Notes under the pieces: generated by a model
What the model was told of the DNA's origin: nothing
Databases searched by the model: none
What the model saw: only the letters and a program-made list of their open reading frames with translations
Assembly (NCBI RefSeq): GCF_902859915.1
Contig: NZ_CADIKK010000031.1
Coordinates: 1-64,000 of the forward strand
Reading direction: 5' to 3'
DNA length: 64,000 nucleotides
From: Paraburkholderia ultramafica
GTDB taxonomy: Bacteria; Pseudomonadota; Gammaproteobacteria; Burkholderiales; Burkholderiaceae
Shown: positions 48,182 through 55,656 of the stretch, piece after piece
Layout: the number at the start of each line of letters is the position of its first letter
Numbering within the stretch: the first letter of the stretch is position 1
Position numbers and translations under genes: made by a program

Positions 48182-48242
48182 TCCCTATATGTACTTAAAA
48201 TTAATATTAGTCTAAATATGGATTTTTGCAAGAGAATATAAT
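48182..48242. promoter_or_regulatory. AT-rich divergent promoter/operator of the RES/Xre module
   Basis: This 60-base stretch is strikingly AT-rich against its GC-rich surroundings. Arms tccctatatgtact (48182-48195) and agtctaaatatgga (48209-48222) form an imperfect inverted repeat matching at 10 of 14 positions, a good antitoxin operator candidate. A perfect TATAAT at 48237-48242 points to the secreted-protein gene on the plus strand. Confidence 0.55.
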
Positions 48243-48282
48243 CCCGGCTCGTCATGCAGTCGAAGATCAGGAGAAGCAGGAG

Positions 48283-48939
48283 ATGTGGGTTCGAGCAGTA
48301 GCAGCGGCGCTTGCCATGTGGTGTGTGTCGGACGCAGCGATGGCTGCGGGTTATACGGAAGTCTGGAATCCGCCCGAGGCGAGCGGGCATGCCGCGAAGC
48401 CGCCGAAGAACAAGCAGGGTGCGGCCAGGGTTAAGGCGGGTGGCGGTTTGAAGGCCGGTTCGAAAGTCGCCTCGAAGGCTGGGTCAAAGGCAAAAGCCGG
48501 TTCAAAGCACATGGCGAGCGTCCAGCACGCGGCGCCGCAAGTGGCTTCGGCAGCCGGAGCGGGGCACGGCGACAAGCGGGCGGCGCATGGCAGCGTGAAG
48601 AAGGTGGCGGCCAAGGGGACGGCGAAGAGCGGCGCCAGGCTACCGGCCGCGGGCAAGCCCAAGGAGAAAGCTGTCGTGACGGTGCAGGCCGGAAAGTCGC
48701 ACGCACAGCTCGCGCAGGCGAAGCCGGGTCAGGGTAAGGTCGTGCACGCCAACCTGGTTCAAAGCCGCACGGCTCATCCTCATGTGGTCAAGGTCGCGGC
48801 GAAAAACGGCGCGGCGAAACCGGCTGTGTCCCACATGAGTGCGCCGGCCATGTCCGCAAACGTTAGCGCGGGCCCGGCGGACGCAGCCACCAATCCGGCG
48901 ACCGCCAGCAGCGGTTCGCTGCCGCCGATCATCCACTGA
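48283..48939 (+). CDS. Secreted Ala/Lys-rich low-complexity protein
   Basis: A 218-residue protein with a signal peptide (MWVRAVAAALAMWCVSDAAM, cleavage likely after AMA) followed by GYTEVWNPPEASGH. The rest is Ala/Lys/Gly-rich and probably disordered. I recall the YTEVWNPPEA start in Burkholderia exported hypothetical proteins, but no function is known. A strong purine-rich site (GAGAAGCAGGAG) precedes ATG 48283. The strongly basic mature part could bind nucleic acid or polyanionic envelope polymers; this is inference. Confidence 0.7.
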   Translation: MWVRAVAAALAMWCVSDAAMAAGYTEVWNPPEASGHAAKPPKNKQGAARVKAGGGLKAGSKVASKAGSKAKAGSKHMASVQHAAPQVASAAGAGHGDKRAAHGSVKKVAAKGTAKSGARLPAAGKPKEKAVVTVQAGKSHAQLAQAKPGQGKVVHANLVQSRTAHPHVVKVAAKNGAAKPAVSHMSAPAMSANVSAGPADAATNPATASSGSLPPIIH

Positions 48940-49045
48940 TCCCGACTCACGCCGCGCGTTTGCGTCTGGGTTTGCCGCCGGGCGGCCCCAACGCCGTGCG
49001 GCCAAGCTCGACGCGTTTGCCGCCTCCCGCTGTTTCCGTGCGGCG

Positions 49046-49447
49046 TCACGCGACTTTGCGCGGTCGACCGCCTTTCTTGCCGTTCTCGCGTGCAGCCGCC
49101 GACTTCGCCTCCGATTTGACGCTGCCGCCGCTGCGGCCGATATCGCGCATCCACGCTTTGGAGCCGAATACGCCGTCGATCAGGCCGTGGACCGATACCA
49201 CCACGTCGAGCGCCGGAAACACAAGCGCCGAACCGAGGCCGAAAATCTGGATCTCGCGCAGATCCGCTGGCGCAGCGTTGTGCAAACCCTCGATATAGGC
49301 GACTGGCACCAGCAGCGAAATGCCGTTGGTCAGCGTGATTTCGAGGCGTTTCGTCCGCGATTTATAGCATGCGCTACGCGCGGCGGGACGTTTGGCGGTT
49401 TCGGCGCCACGTTGCTGCGCAAGCCGCCATTCTTCGCTGCTGTTCAT
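49046..49447 (-). CDS. DUF2442 protein, partner of DUF4160
   Basis: A 133-residue protein with the DUF2442 core (RLEITLTNGISLLVPVAYIE, then ADLREIQIFGLGSALVFPAL) and a basic C-terminal tail (AAARENGKKGGRPRKVA) typical of small DNA- or RNA-binding proteins. The start MNSSEEWRLAQQRG at 49447 overlaps the end of the upstream DUF4160 gene as ATGA. DUF4160/DUF2442 pairs are predicted toxin-antitoxin-like modules, and this gene is intact while its partner is frameshifted. Confidence 0.8.
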   Translation of the reverse strand: MNSSEEWRLAQQRGAETAKRPAARSACYKSRTKRLEITLTNGISLLVPVAYIEGLHNAAPADLREIQIFGLGSALVFPALDVVVSVHGLIDGVFGSKAWMRDIGRSGGSVKSEAKSAAARENGKKGGRPRKVA

Positions 49448-49687
49448 GAGTGGATTCCTTTCCAGGCGGAGCACAGGAACGGCACCATTTCGTTAATACG
49501 TTTCGCCAGCCGACGCGCTTCGCGTTCTGAGTACCCTCGAACCTCACGGAGTGTCACCGGGCCCCTTGGGACAATTCAAGATAAAGATCAGCTCACCATC
49601 CGGACCGAGAACATGAACATGAGGCGGTGCATGATCGTGAGGGTAGATCACCACGATCAGCCCGTCGATTCGGGCAATGATGGGCAT
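49444..49687 (-). pseudogene. DUF4160 gene with a +1 frameshift
   Basis: From ATG 49687 the frame reads MPIIARIDGLIVVIYPHDHA, PPHVHVLGPDGEL and IFILNCPKGP, the DUF4160 N-terminus with its His-rich core. It then stops at 49544 after 47 codons. Skipping one base in the GGGGCCCGG run (about 49557-49565) restores VTLREVRGYSEREARRLAKR and INEMVPFLCSAWKGIHS. The restored stop overlaps the DUF2442 start by four bases, so the original gene was about 80 residues. A TATAAT box lies at 49695-49700 on the minus strand. This is a real frameshift, a sequencing slip in a GC run, or programmed frameshifting. Confidence 0.8.
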
Positions 49688-49743
49688 AGCCACGATTATA
49701 TACCGTAGCCGCTTGGGTTATTGGGATGGTGCGCCCGAATACC

Positions 49744-50595
49744 TCAAGCGCTTGCCAACCCATTCGCCACCAACCGCAACGTCTCCACCGACCGCGGATC
49801 CCGCACCCGCGAATGCAGCGTCACGCGCGATTCCGGCAGCGTCGGCAGACCCAGCCGCGCGCCGACGTCGAGCAAGCCGCGCGGCGCCACTCTGCGCGCC
49901 AGCGGCGATACCGCCAGACCTGCCGCCACCGCTGCGCCGACCGCCGCCACGCCGCCGCCGACGAACACCTCCTGCCACGCAACCCCCGCCTCCGTCAGCG
50001 CGCGCAACGCCACGTCGCGTACGTTGCACGGCGGACTCAGCAGTGCCAGCGCCAATGGTTCGCCAACCCTCGGCAGCCACGCCGGCGTCGCGAGCCAGCC
50101 GAGCGGTTCGCTGAACAGCACTTGCGCGTCGTCGCGCGGCGGTTCGTCGGCGCCGTAACGGACGATCGCCGCGTCGAGCCGGCGTTCGTCGAATTGCGCG
50201 AGCAGCGCCGCCGATGTCCCCATGTGCAATTCGACCACCAGACCGGGGTCGTGCGCATTGAGCCGGCCGAGCAGCAGCGGCAAATCGGGCCCCGCGACGT
50301 GCTCGCTGAGCCCCAGCACGAGCCGCCGGCGCTCCACCGACAGTGAACCCAGCGCGCGCTCATGCGCGTTCAACAACTCGCGTGCGGCGCTGAGAAACGC
50401 GTTGCCGTCGGCGGAAAGACGCACGACGCGCGGTGTGCGCTCCAGCAACTGCTTGCCCAGATGCGCTTCCAGCCGCTTGAGCTTCAGACTGACAGCCGAT
50501 TGCGTGGTGTCGAGCGCGTCCGCCGCACGCGTGAAACTGTGCAGATCGGCGACCAGAACGAACGCTCGCACCGCATCGAGATCGAGGACTTTCAT
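49744..50595 (-). CDS. LysR-family transcriptional regulator
   Basis: A 283-residue regulator with the N-terminal winged helix (LDLDAVRAFVLVADLHSFTR, TTQSAVSLKLKRLEAHLGKQ, LLERTPRVVRLSADG) and a substrate-binding-like effector domain. It is divergent from the tautomerase gene at 50696, which is its most likely target; the shared control region is 50596-50695. ATG 50595 is preferred over the in-frame TTG two codons upstream. Confidence 0.92.
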   Translation of the reverse strand: MKVLDLDAVRAFVLVADLHSFTRAADALDTTQSAVSLKLKRLEAHLGKQLLERTPRVVRLSADGNAFLSAARELLNAHERALGSLSVERRRLVLGLSEHVAGPDLPLLLGRLNAHDPGLVVELHMGTSAALLAQFDERRLDAAIVRYGADEPPRDDAQVLFSEPLGWLATPAWLPRVGEPLALALLSPPCNVRDVALRALTEAGVAWQEVFVGGGVAAVGAAVAAGLAVSPLARRVAPRGLLDVGARLGLPTLPESRVTLHSRVRDPRSVETLRLVANGLASA

Positions 50596-50695
50596 TTTCA
50601 ATGGATATAGATGAAATAGCCGATGATGTCTGTTTATTATGACTGAGCCCGCCTAAGCTGTGTTTACCCAATCAACGCAAGCAAGGAGTTTCATC

Positions 50696-51079
50696 ATGCC
50701 GCTCACCCGAATCGCATTGCGCGCCGGCAAGCCCTCCGAATACCGGAAGGCGCTGACGGAAAGCATCCAACGCTCGCTGGTGGAGACCTTCAACGTGCCG
50801 AAGGACGACATCTTCATGCTGATCACCGAGCACGAGGCCGGCAATTTCGTCTATGACAGGCAGTATCTGAACGTCGGGCGCAGCGACGATCTCGTGCTGA
50901 TTCAGATCACGTTGAACAACACACGAACGCTCGACCAGAAGAAGACGTTGTATAAGCGGATGGCGGACGAACTGGCGAAGTCGCCGGGGCTGCGTCGAGA
51001 AGATGTGTTCATTAGTCTCGTCGAGGTGGAGAAGGAGAACTGGTCGTTCGGCAACGGGATTGCGCAGTACGCGGTTTGA
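50696..51079 (+). CDS. Tautomerase family protein
   Basis: A 127-residue tautomerase-superfamily protein. The mature protein starts MPLTRIALRAGKPSEYRKAL, giving the catalytic Pro2 after removal of Met1. The second half includes NNTRTLDQKKTLYKRMADEL and REDVFISLVEVEKENWSFGN. This doubled form resembles the 4-oxalocrotonate-tautomerase-like YusQ group. GCAAGGAG lies 8-10 bases before ATG 50696. It is probably regulated by the divergent LysR. Confidence 0.9.
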   Translation: MPLTRIALRAGKPSEYRKALTESIQRSLVETFNVPKDDIFMLITEHEAGNFVYDRQYLNVGRSDDLVLIQITLNNTRTLDQKKTLYKRMADELAKSPGLRREDVFISLVEVEKENWSFGNGIAQYAV

Positions 51080-51179
51080 AGGCCGCGCCGCGCGTCATGG
51101 CGGGCGAGTTCCACGCGAGGCAGGCGGCAGTGCCGCCTGCTGTTCGTTTCGCCCATTCGTGAAACTGTGAACGGAGCCC

Positions 51180-51281
51180 TGCTGGATACTGTGGTTCCGT
51201 TCCTCGGAGGCCGTTGCGATCTCGCCGACGATATCCGACACGCGGCGGATCGCTTCCTTGATGTCGGCCATCGCGTTCGCT
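51180..51281 (-). pseudogene. Scrap of a methyl-accepting chemotaxis protein
   Basis: On the minus strand the translation NAMADIKEAIRRVSDIVGEI, then ATASEERNHSIQQG, matches the signalling helix of chemotaxis receptors (RVxDIxxEIxxASxEQxxGI). Only about 34 residues survive; no start, ligand domain or hairpin tip is present. It lies in the modE leader and converges on the tautomerase gene. Confidence 0.75.
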
Positions 51282-51321
51282 GGCGCGCCACTGAGCGGAT
51301 CGTTGCCAACGCGCGCGTCGG

Positions 51322-51327
51322 TATAAT
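51322..51327 (+). promoter_or_regulatory. -10 box upstream of modE
   Basis: A perfect TATAAT lies 40 bases before the modE ATG. TTGCCA at 51303 is too close (13-base spacer) to be a standard -35. Confidence 0.4.
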
Positions 51328-51367
51328 GATTCGCTGTCCTTGCCTGGACCTTCGACCGCTCTCCGCC

Positions 51368-52204
51368 ATGACACCCGAACGCACCGATCCTCCCCACGAA
51401 TCCCTCGAACTCGGCGGCTCCGTCTGGTTTCAGGCCGGCGCGCGGACGCTCGGCGGCGCGTCGCGGATCGCGCTGCTCGCGGCGATCGGCGAAACCGGCT
51501 CGATCACCAGCGCGGCGAAGGCCGTCGGCATGAGCTACAAAGGCGCGTGGGACGCCGTCGACACGATGAACAACCTCGCCGGCGAGCCGCTCGTCGTGCG
51601 CCTGACCGGCGGCAAAGGCGGTGGCGGCACCACGCTCACGCCGCGCGCGGTGAAGCTGATCGAAACGTTTCGCGCGGTCGAACGCGAGCACCGGCGTTTT
51701 CTCGAACGTGCGGGCGCGGCGATCGAAGGCTTCGCGACGGATTGGGATCTGATTGGCCGCATCGGCGTGAAGACCAGCGCGCGCAACCAGTTCTACGGCA
51801 CGGTGTCGGCGATCACGCGCGGCACCGTCAACGACGAAGTCTCGCTGGCGCTGCCGGGCGGTCACACGATCGTCGCCGTGCTCACGCATGAGAGCACCGA
51901 GACGCTCGGCCTGGCCGACGGCGTGGCGGCGTTCGCGTTGATCAAGGCGTCGTGGGTCGTGCTGCTCGTCGAAGCCGCGAGCGGCACGCCGCCCAGGCTC
52001 TCGGCGCGCAATCAGTTGCGCGGCACCGTGCAGAGCGTGAAGCGCGGCGCGGTGAATGCCGAGGTGTCGCTGGTGCTCGACGGCGGCGCGGTCATCACGG
52101 CGGTCGTCACCAATGAAAGCGTCGATACGCTGGGCCTCGTGGAGGGCGCAAGCGCTGTCGCGGCGTTCAAGGCGTCGAGCGTGATTCTTGGCGTGAAGGA
52201 TTGA
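51368..52204 (+). CDS. modE: Molybdate-dependent transcriptional regulator ModE
   Basis: This 278-residue protein has the ModE winged helix (SRIALLAAIGETGSITSAAK, VGMSYKGAWDAVDTMNNLAG, GGKGGGGTTLTPRAV) and two Mop/TOBE molybdate-binding repeats. These start ARNQFYGTVSAITRGTVNDE and ARNQLRGTVQSVKRGAVNAE. It normally represses modABC when molybdate is plentiful. Here the only neighbouring transport gene, modB, is broken and no modA or modC is near, so its targets must be elsewhere. ATG 51368 is inside a longer open frame but fits the family start. Confidence 0.94.
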   Translation: MTPERTDPPHESLELGGSVWFQAGARTLGGASRIALLAAIGETGSITSAAKAVGMSYKGAWDAVDTMNNLAGEPLVVRLTGGKGGGGTTLTPRAVKLIETFRAVEREHRRFLERAGAAIEGFATDWDLIGRIGVKTSARNQFYGTVSAITRGTVNDEVSLALPGGHTIVAVLTHESTETLGLADGVAAFALIKASWVVLLVEAASGTPPRLSARNQLRGTVQSVKRGAVNAEVSLVLDGGAVITAVVTNESVDTLGLVEGASAVAAFKASSVILGVKD

Positions 52205-52293
52205 GCGCGAGGAAGACGCAAGCGGTGCAAGCGGACGCCAGCGCCGCGCGCCTGAGTCAACGCATGCTGCGTTCGTAGCCGGCGAACGGCATG

Positions 52294-52980
52294 TCAGCGT
52301 GAACTCAAAAGCGTGTGCTGCGGCACCAGACGGCCCGCGAGCAACGGGATCACGACACACGTCACCGAGGTCACGAGCACGAGGAAATAGCGGTGCTGTC
52401 GTCGCCGGCCGGCACGGCTGAATACACCGCCACCGAGAGCGTTTGCATGCGACCCGGCAGGTTGCCCGCGATCATCAGCGTCGCGCCGAATTCGCTGAGC
52501 GCGCGCGAACGCCAGCAGCCCGCCGGCGAGAATGCCGCGCGCGGCGAGCGGCAGCGTCACGCGAAAGAACACTGCCGTCTCGCTGACGCCGAGCGTGCGC
52601 GCCGCCCGCTCGAGTTGCGGATCGACGGATTCGCACGCGGCGCGCGCCGATTTCAGCACGAGCGGGAAGGCCACGACCGTCGACGCGATCACCGCACCCT
52701 GCCAGGTGAACACCAACTGGATATCGAAGCGGTCGAGCCACGCGCCGATCACGCTGCGTCGACCGAGCAGCACGATCAGGTAGTAGCCGAGCACGGTGGG
52801 CGGCAGCAGGAGCGGCAGCATCAGCAGCGAATCGATCACGTCCCGCACGCCGGAGCGCCAGCGCGACAAACCGAAGCCCACCGCGACGCCGAACACCAGA
52901 TTGAGCGCCGTGGCCCAGCCCGCGACTTTCAACGACAGCAGGAGCGGAATTACTCACGACGGCGATTGATTCACGCGCAT
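52294..52980 (-). pseudogene. modB: Broken molybdate ABC transporter permease
   Basis: The minus strand encodes a ModB permease interrupted three times. From ATG 52980 the reading MRVNQSPS hits TGA at 52954-52956, where Trp is likely in the family; it continues VIPLLLSLKVAGWATALNLV. Reading stays in frame through PLLLPPTVLGYYLIVLLG and RAARTLGVSETAVF. Near 52500 it shifts to another frame giving LSEFGATLMIAGNLPGRMQT. Near 52389 it shifts back to YFLVLVTSVTCVVIPLLAG. One nonsense codon and two compensating indels make it a pseudogene. It faces modE tail to tail. Confidence 0.88.
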
Positions 52981-53011
52981 GAGGTGCTTTGTGAAGCAGA
53001 AGGGCGGCGTT

Positions 53012-53713
53012 TCAGACGCGGGACGCGTGCGGCGGCGCGAGCGTGTTGAGCGTTTGCGACAGCGGTGCCGTCGCCGGGCGGACATCGCGCACCGCCTTCC
53101 ATTTGGCGCGGATGAACGGCCTTTCATGACCGGACACTTTCAGCGCGATGTGCGTGACCCAGCGCTGGGTCGGCACGTGCACGCCGTGCATCAGCACGGC
53201 AAGAACCAGCATGCTAACGGCGACGGGCATTGCCGACAAACGGCCCGGCTCGGCATTCCACGCGATGCGCACGAACAGCAGCGCGGCCAATGCGCCCACC
53301 AGGCAGCCGGTGACGGCTTCAGACGGCGAGTGAGCGCTCAGTACGACGCGCGACAGTCCCACCGCAATACCCGCGGCCAGCCCAAGTACGACGCCGATCA
53401 GCCGAACGGCAGGGCGTGCGGGCAGCAGCATCAGGAACAAGGCGACCGGATAGACCGCGGTGGACAGCATCGCGTGGCCGCTGACGCCGGTGAAGTCGAG
53501 CTCCCGCACGCCGAAACCCCAGCCGAGGAATGCCAGCTTGGTCACGGTCACCACGCCGATGGCCGCGCCGAGCAGCAGCAGCCAGCCCGCCGCCATGCGC
53601 CACGTGTAGCCGAGCGCCAGCCACAGCGCAATCGCGAACGCGAGCGGCAGCGTCATGCCGGCCCCGCCGAGACTGGTGATCGAGTACCACAGATGGAGAG
53701 GTAAATCGGGCAT
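53012..53713 (-). CDS. PAP2-family membrane phosphatase
   Basis: A 233-residue multi-pass protein with about five or six hydrophobic segments. The second and third PAP2 motifs are clear: TGVSGHAMLSTAV (SGH) and GLSRVVLSAHSPSEAVTG (SR...H, with Glu where Asp is commonest). The first motif (KX6RP) is weak. Such enzymes hydrolyse lipid phosphates, for example undecaprenyl pyrophosphate, at the outer face of the inner membrane. The soluble C-terminal 45 residues are unusual and of unknown role. Confidence 0.85.
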   Translation of the reverse strand: MPDLPLHLWYSITSLGGAGMTLPLAFAIALWLALGYTWRMAAGWLLLLGAAIGVVTVTKLAFLGWGFGVRELDFTGVSGHAMLSTAVYPVALFLMLLPARPAVRLIGVVLGLAAGIAVGLSRVVLSAHSPSEAVTGCLVGALAALLFVRIAWNAEPGRLSAMPVAVSMLVLAVLMHGVHVPTQRWVTHIALKVSGHERPFIRAKWKAVRDVRPATAPLSQTLNTLAPPHASRV

Positions 53714-54079
53714 GGCAGGAGTGCGACCCAGGCCGCGTAGAATCGGGTTGGTAAAGAAATCAACGCGCGAGCGGCGCGAAACGCCGACGCGGCGCAGGCC
53801 CGCACATCAAATGATTTAACCGCCAGTATAGACGGGTGTTGCACCCCGGTCTCACCGTGCGCGGCGCCTTTGGCCGCCAAACGTTAGGTGGCGAACAAGC
53901 ATTGCAGCGCTTTGACGCCAAGGCGGCCCCAAGGTTCGCCGCGCGGACATTTCGGTCCTGGGTGCCATCCCAGGCCTCCTGCATCGCATGAGGATTGATG
54001 TTATTGTGCATTGCACAACGATGCGTCGTTCGAGGTTTTATCGAGCGGCCCCTGTCCCTTTTTGCGAGGTCATCCGCCG
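53714..54079. other. 366-base gap with a small hairpin and a palindrome
   Basis: No gene is recognised. A 6-bp hairpin (cctggg / cccagg, 53957-53974) and a 15-bp perfect palindrome (54004-54018) are the only clear structures. The right half should contain the promoter of the depolymerase-like gene. Confidence 0.6.
54004..54018 (+). promoter_or_regulatory. Perfect palindrome TTGTGCATTGCACAA, candidate operator
   Basis: Two 7-base arms around a single T lie 61 bases before the start codon of the PHB depolymerase-like gene. The TGCA-rich form suggests a repressor site, possibly PhaR, the granule-associated regulator of polyhydroxybutyrate genes; the assignment is inference. Confidence 0.45.
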
Positions 54080-55276
54080 ATGGCAAAAAGTCTATCGAAA
54101 ATCTGGCTACGCGGTCTGAAGCGACTGTTTGCAATTCAAACCGAGCACGCTCAAAAGACCGCCAAACGCACCACGGCGAGGCCGACGCGGCCCGCTACCG
54201 ACAAACCGTCGACCAAGGTTCGTCCAGTCAAGCCGGTGGCTGCGCTGCGCGTGCCCGCAAAGCGCGACGCGCCGCTTGCCGCCCCACGCGAGTCGCGGGT
54301 GCGTCCGCGCGCGTCGGCGTGGGCGAGCGGCGCGTGGACGCGCTCGTTCCATTCCGCGCCGGTCGCTCCCGGGCGGCTCGTCAATCATCTCCAATACGGT
54401 CTGTATATCCCGTCCGGCCATGCACTCGAGGCGATGCCGCTGGTCGTGATGCTGCACGGTTGCACCCAGTCGATCGATGAATTCGCTGAAGGCACGCGGA
54501 TGAACGTGCTGGCGGACCGCTTCGGCTTTGCCGTGGTTTATCCGGAGCAGTCGAAACACGCGCATTCGCATCGCTGCTGGCACTGGTACGACGCTGGCGA
54601 AAGCGCCGGCGGGGCCGAGGCGCGCGCCGTGGTCTCCCTTGTGGATGCGCTGGTTGCGCAGCATGGGTTCGACGACGAGCGTGTGTATGTCGCCGGGATT
54701 TCCGCCGGTGCGGGCCTGACGGCGCTGCTGGCGGTCAAGCATCCGGAACATTTCGCGGCAGTCGCGCTGCACTCCGGCCCCGCTTTCGGCGAGGCCCGCT
54801 CGGGCATTACCGCGATGGACGTGATGCGCCGCGGCGCACGCCGCGAGCCGGCCGCGCTCGCCGACGAGATGACCGACGTGGCCAACTACCCCGGCATGCC
54901 GGCGATTGTCATCCACGGCGATGCCGATCACGTGGTCGCGCCGGTCAATGCGGACCAACTGGCGGAGCAATTCCTTCGCCTGAACCGGATCGTCGACGCG
55001 AACGGCGCCCGCAAATCCGGCGAAGTGCGCGAAGACCGCAAGGGCGGCGTGGTGACGCGCGACTACGTGCGCGGCGGACGGCGCGTAGTGCGGCTATGCC
55101 GTGTGCAAGGGCTCGCCCACGCCTGGAGCGGTGGCGACGACGCCGTGCCGTTCCATTCGGCCAAAGGCCCGGACGCAAGCGCCATGGTGTGGGAATTTTT
55201 CAAGCATCAACGCCGCACAAGCACCGGCCGGATCGCGGAAAGTGCCGTCACAGCGGCCTCATCGGCCGGACGGTGA
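54080..55276 (+). CDS. PHB depolymerase-family esterase
   Basis: A 398-residue alpha/beta hydrolase of the PhaZ/LpqC esterase family. After a basic N-terminal region of about 90 residues come LVVMLHGCTQSIDEFAEGTR and RCWHWYD. The nucleophile is Ser208 in GISAGAGLTALLA, with the acid in VIHGDADHVVAP and the histidine in GLAHAWSGG. No signal peptide is evident, so it may act on intracellular polyester or short esters. ATG 54080 is used; the frame is open further upstream through the palindrome. Confidence 0.88.
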   Translation: MAKSLSKIWLRGLKRLFAIQTEHAQKTAKRTTARPTRPATDKPSTKVRPVKPVAALRVPAKRDAPLAAPRESRVRPRASAWASGAWTRSFHSAPVAPGRLVNHLQYGLYIPSGHALEAMPLVVMLHGCTQSIDEFAEGTRMNVLADRFGFAVVYPEQSKHAHSHRCWHWYDAGESAGGAEARAVVSLVDALVAQHGFDDERVYVAGISAGAGLTALLAVKHPEHFAAVALHSGPAFGEARSGITAMDVMRRGARREPAALADEMTDVANYPGMPAIVIHGDADHVVAPVNADQLAEQFLRLNRIVDANGARKSGEVREDRKGGVVTRDYVRGGRRVVRLCRVQGLAHAWSGGDDAVPFHSAKGPDASAMVWEFFKHQRRTSTGRIAESAVTAASSAGR

Positions 55277-55315
55277 CGTTGAAACAACAGTTCGAAATGA
55301 GCAGTGGCGCAATCC

Positions 55316-55368
55316 TAGGGTTTTCCCTATAATAAGGGTTATCCCTTAGGAGCTAACTCCTAAAACTC
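55316..55368 (+). promoter_or_regulatory. Promoter with nested palindromes before the DUF3563 gene
   Basis: TATAAT (55328-55333) is flanked by related segments agggttttccct and agggttatccct. A short hairpin taggag-ctaa-ctccta (55347-55362) follows in the leader. The symmetry around the -10 box suggests tight regulation, but no known factor is recognised. Confidence 0.55.
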
Positions 55369-55384
55369 ATTGTCGAGGTTGACC

Positions 55385-55561
55385 ATGTACCTGCTTAGCC
55401 GCCTGTTCCTGTTTTTGACCAAATCGCCCGACCAACTCGCGAAAGAACGCGCGGATGCCTATCTGGCCGAGGCTACCGATCTGTACGATCTCGAGTTCCG
55501 CATGCGCAAGCTGGACCGTGATGTGAACGTCCGCCAACCGTCGTGGATGAGCCAGCACTAA
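55385..55561 (+). CDS. DUF3563 family small protein
   Basis: A 58-residue protein beginning MYLLSRLFLFLTKSPDQLAK with the invariant-looking TDLYDLEFRMRKLDRDVN. This pattern is the DUF3563 family common in Burkholderia; the function is unknown. A hydrophobic start followed by a charged amphipathic helix suggests a membrane-surface protein. ATG 55385 is preferred over the in-frame ATG at 55370. Confidence 0.85.
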   Translation: MYLLSRLFLFLTKSPDQLAKERADAYLAEATDLYDLEFRMRKLDRDVNVRQPSWMSQH

Positions 55562-55656
55562 GCTGAGCAAATTAAAGCATCGGCACGTAGTGAAACGCCG
55601 GTGTTCGGGGCTAGCCGCCCAAGCTGTCAGCCACGCTCAGCCATCCTGACGCACGT

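Noticed and set aside
53760..54134. 124-residue minus-strand frame in the gap before the PHB depolymerase-like gene
   Set aside because: No start context, no recognisable domain and codon pattern unlike neighbours; it overlaps the depolymerase start and the palindrome.
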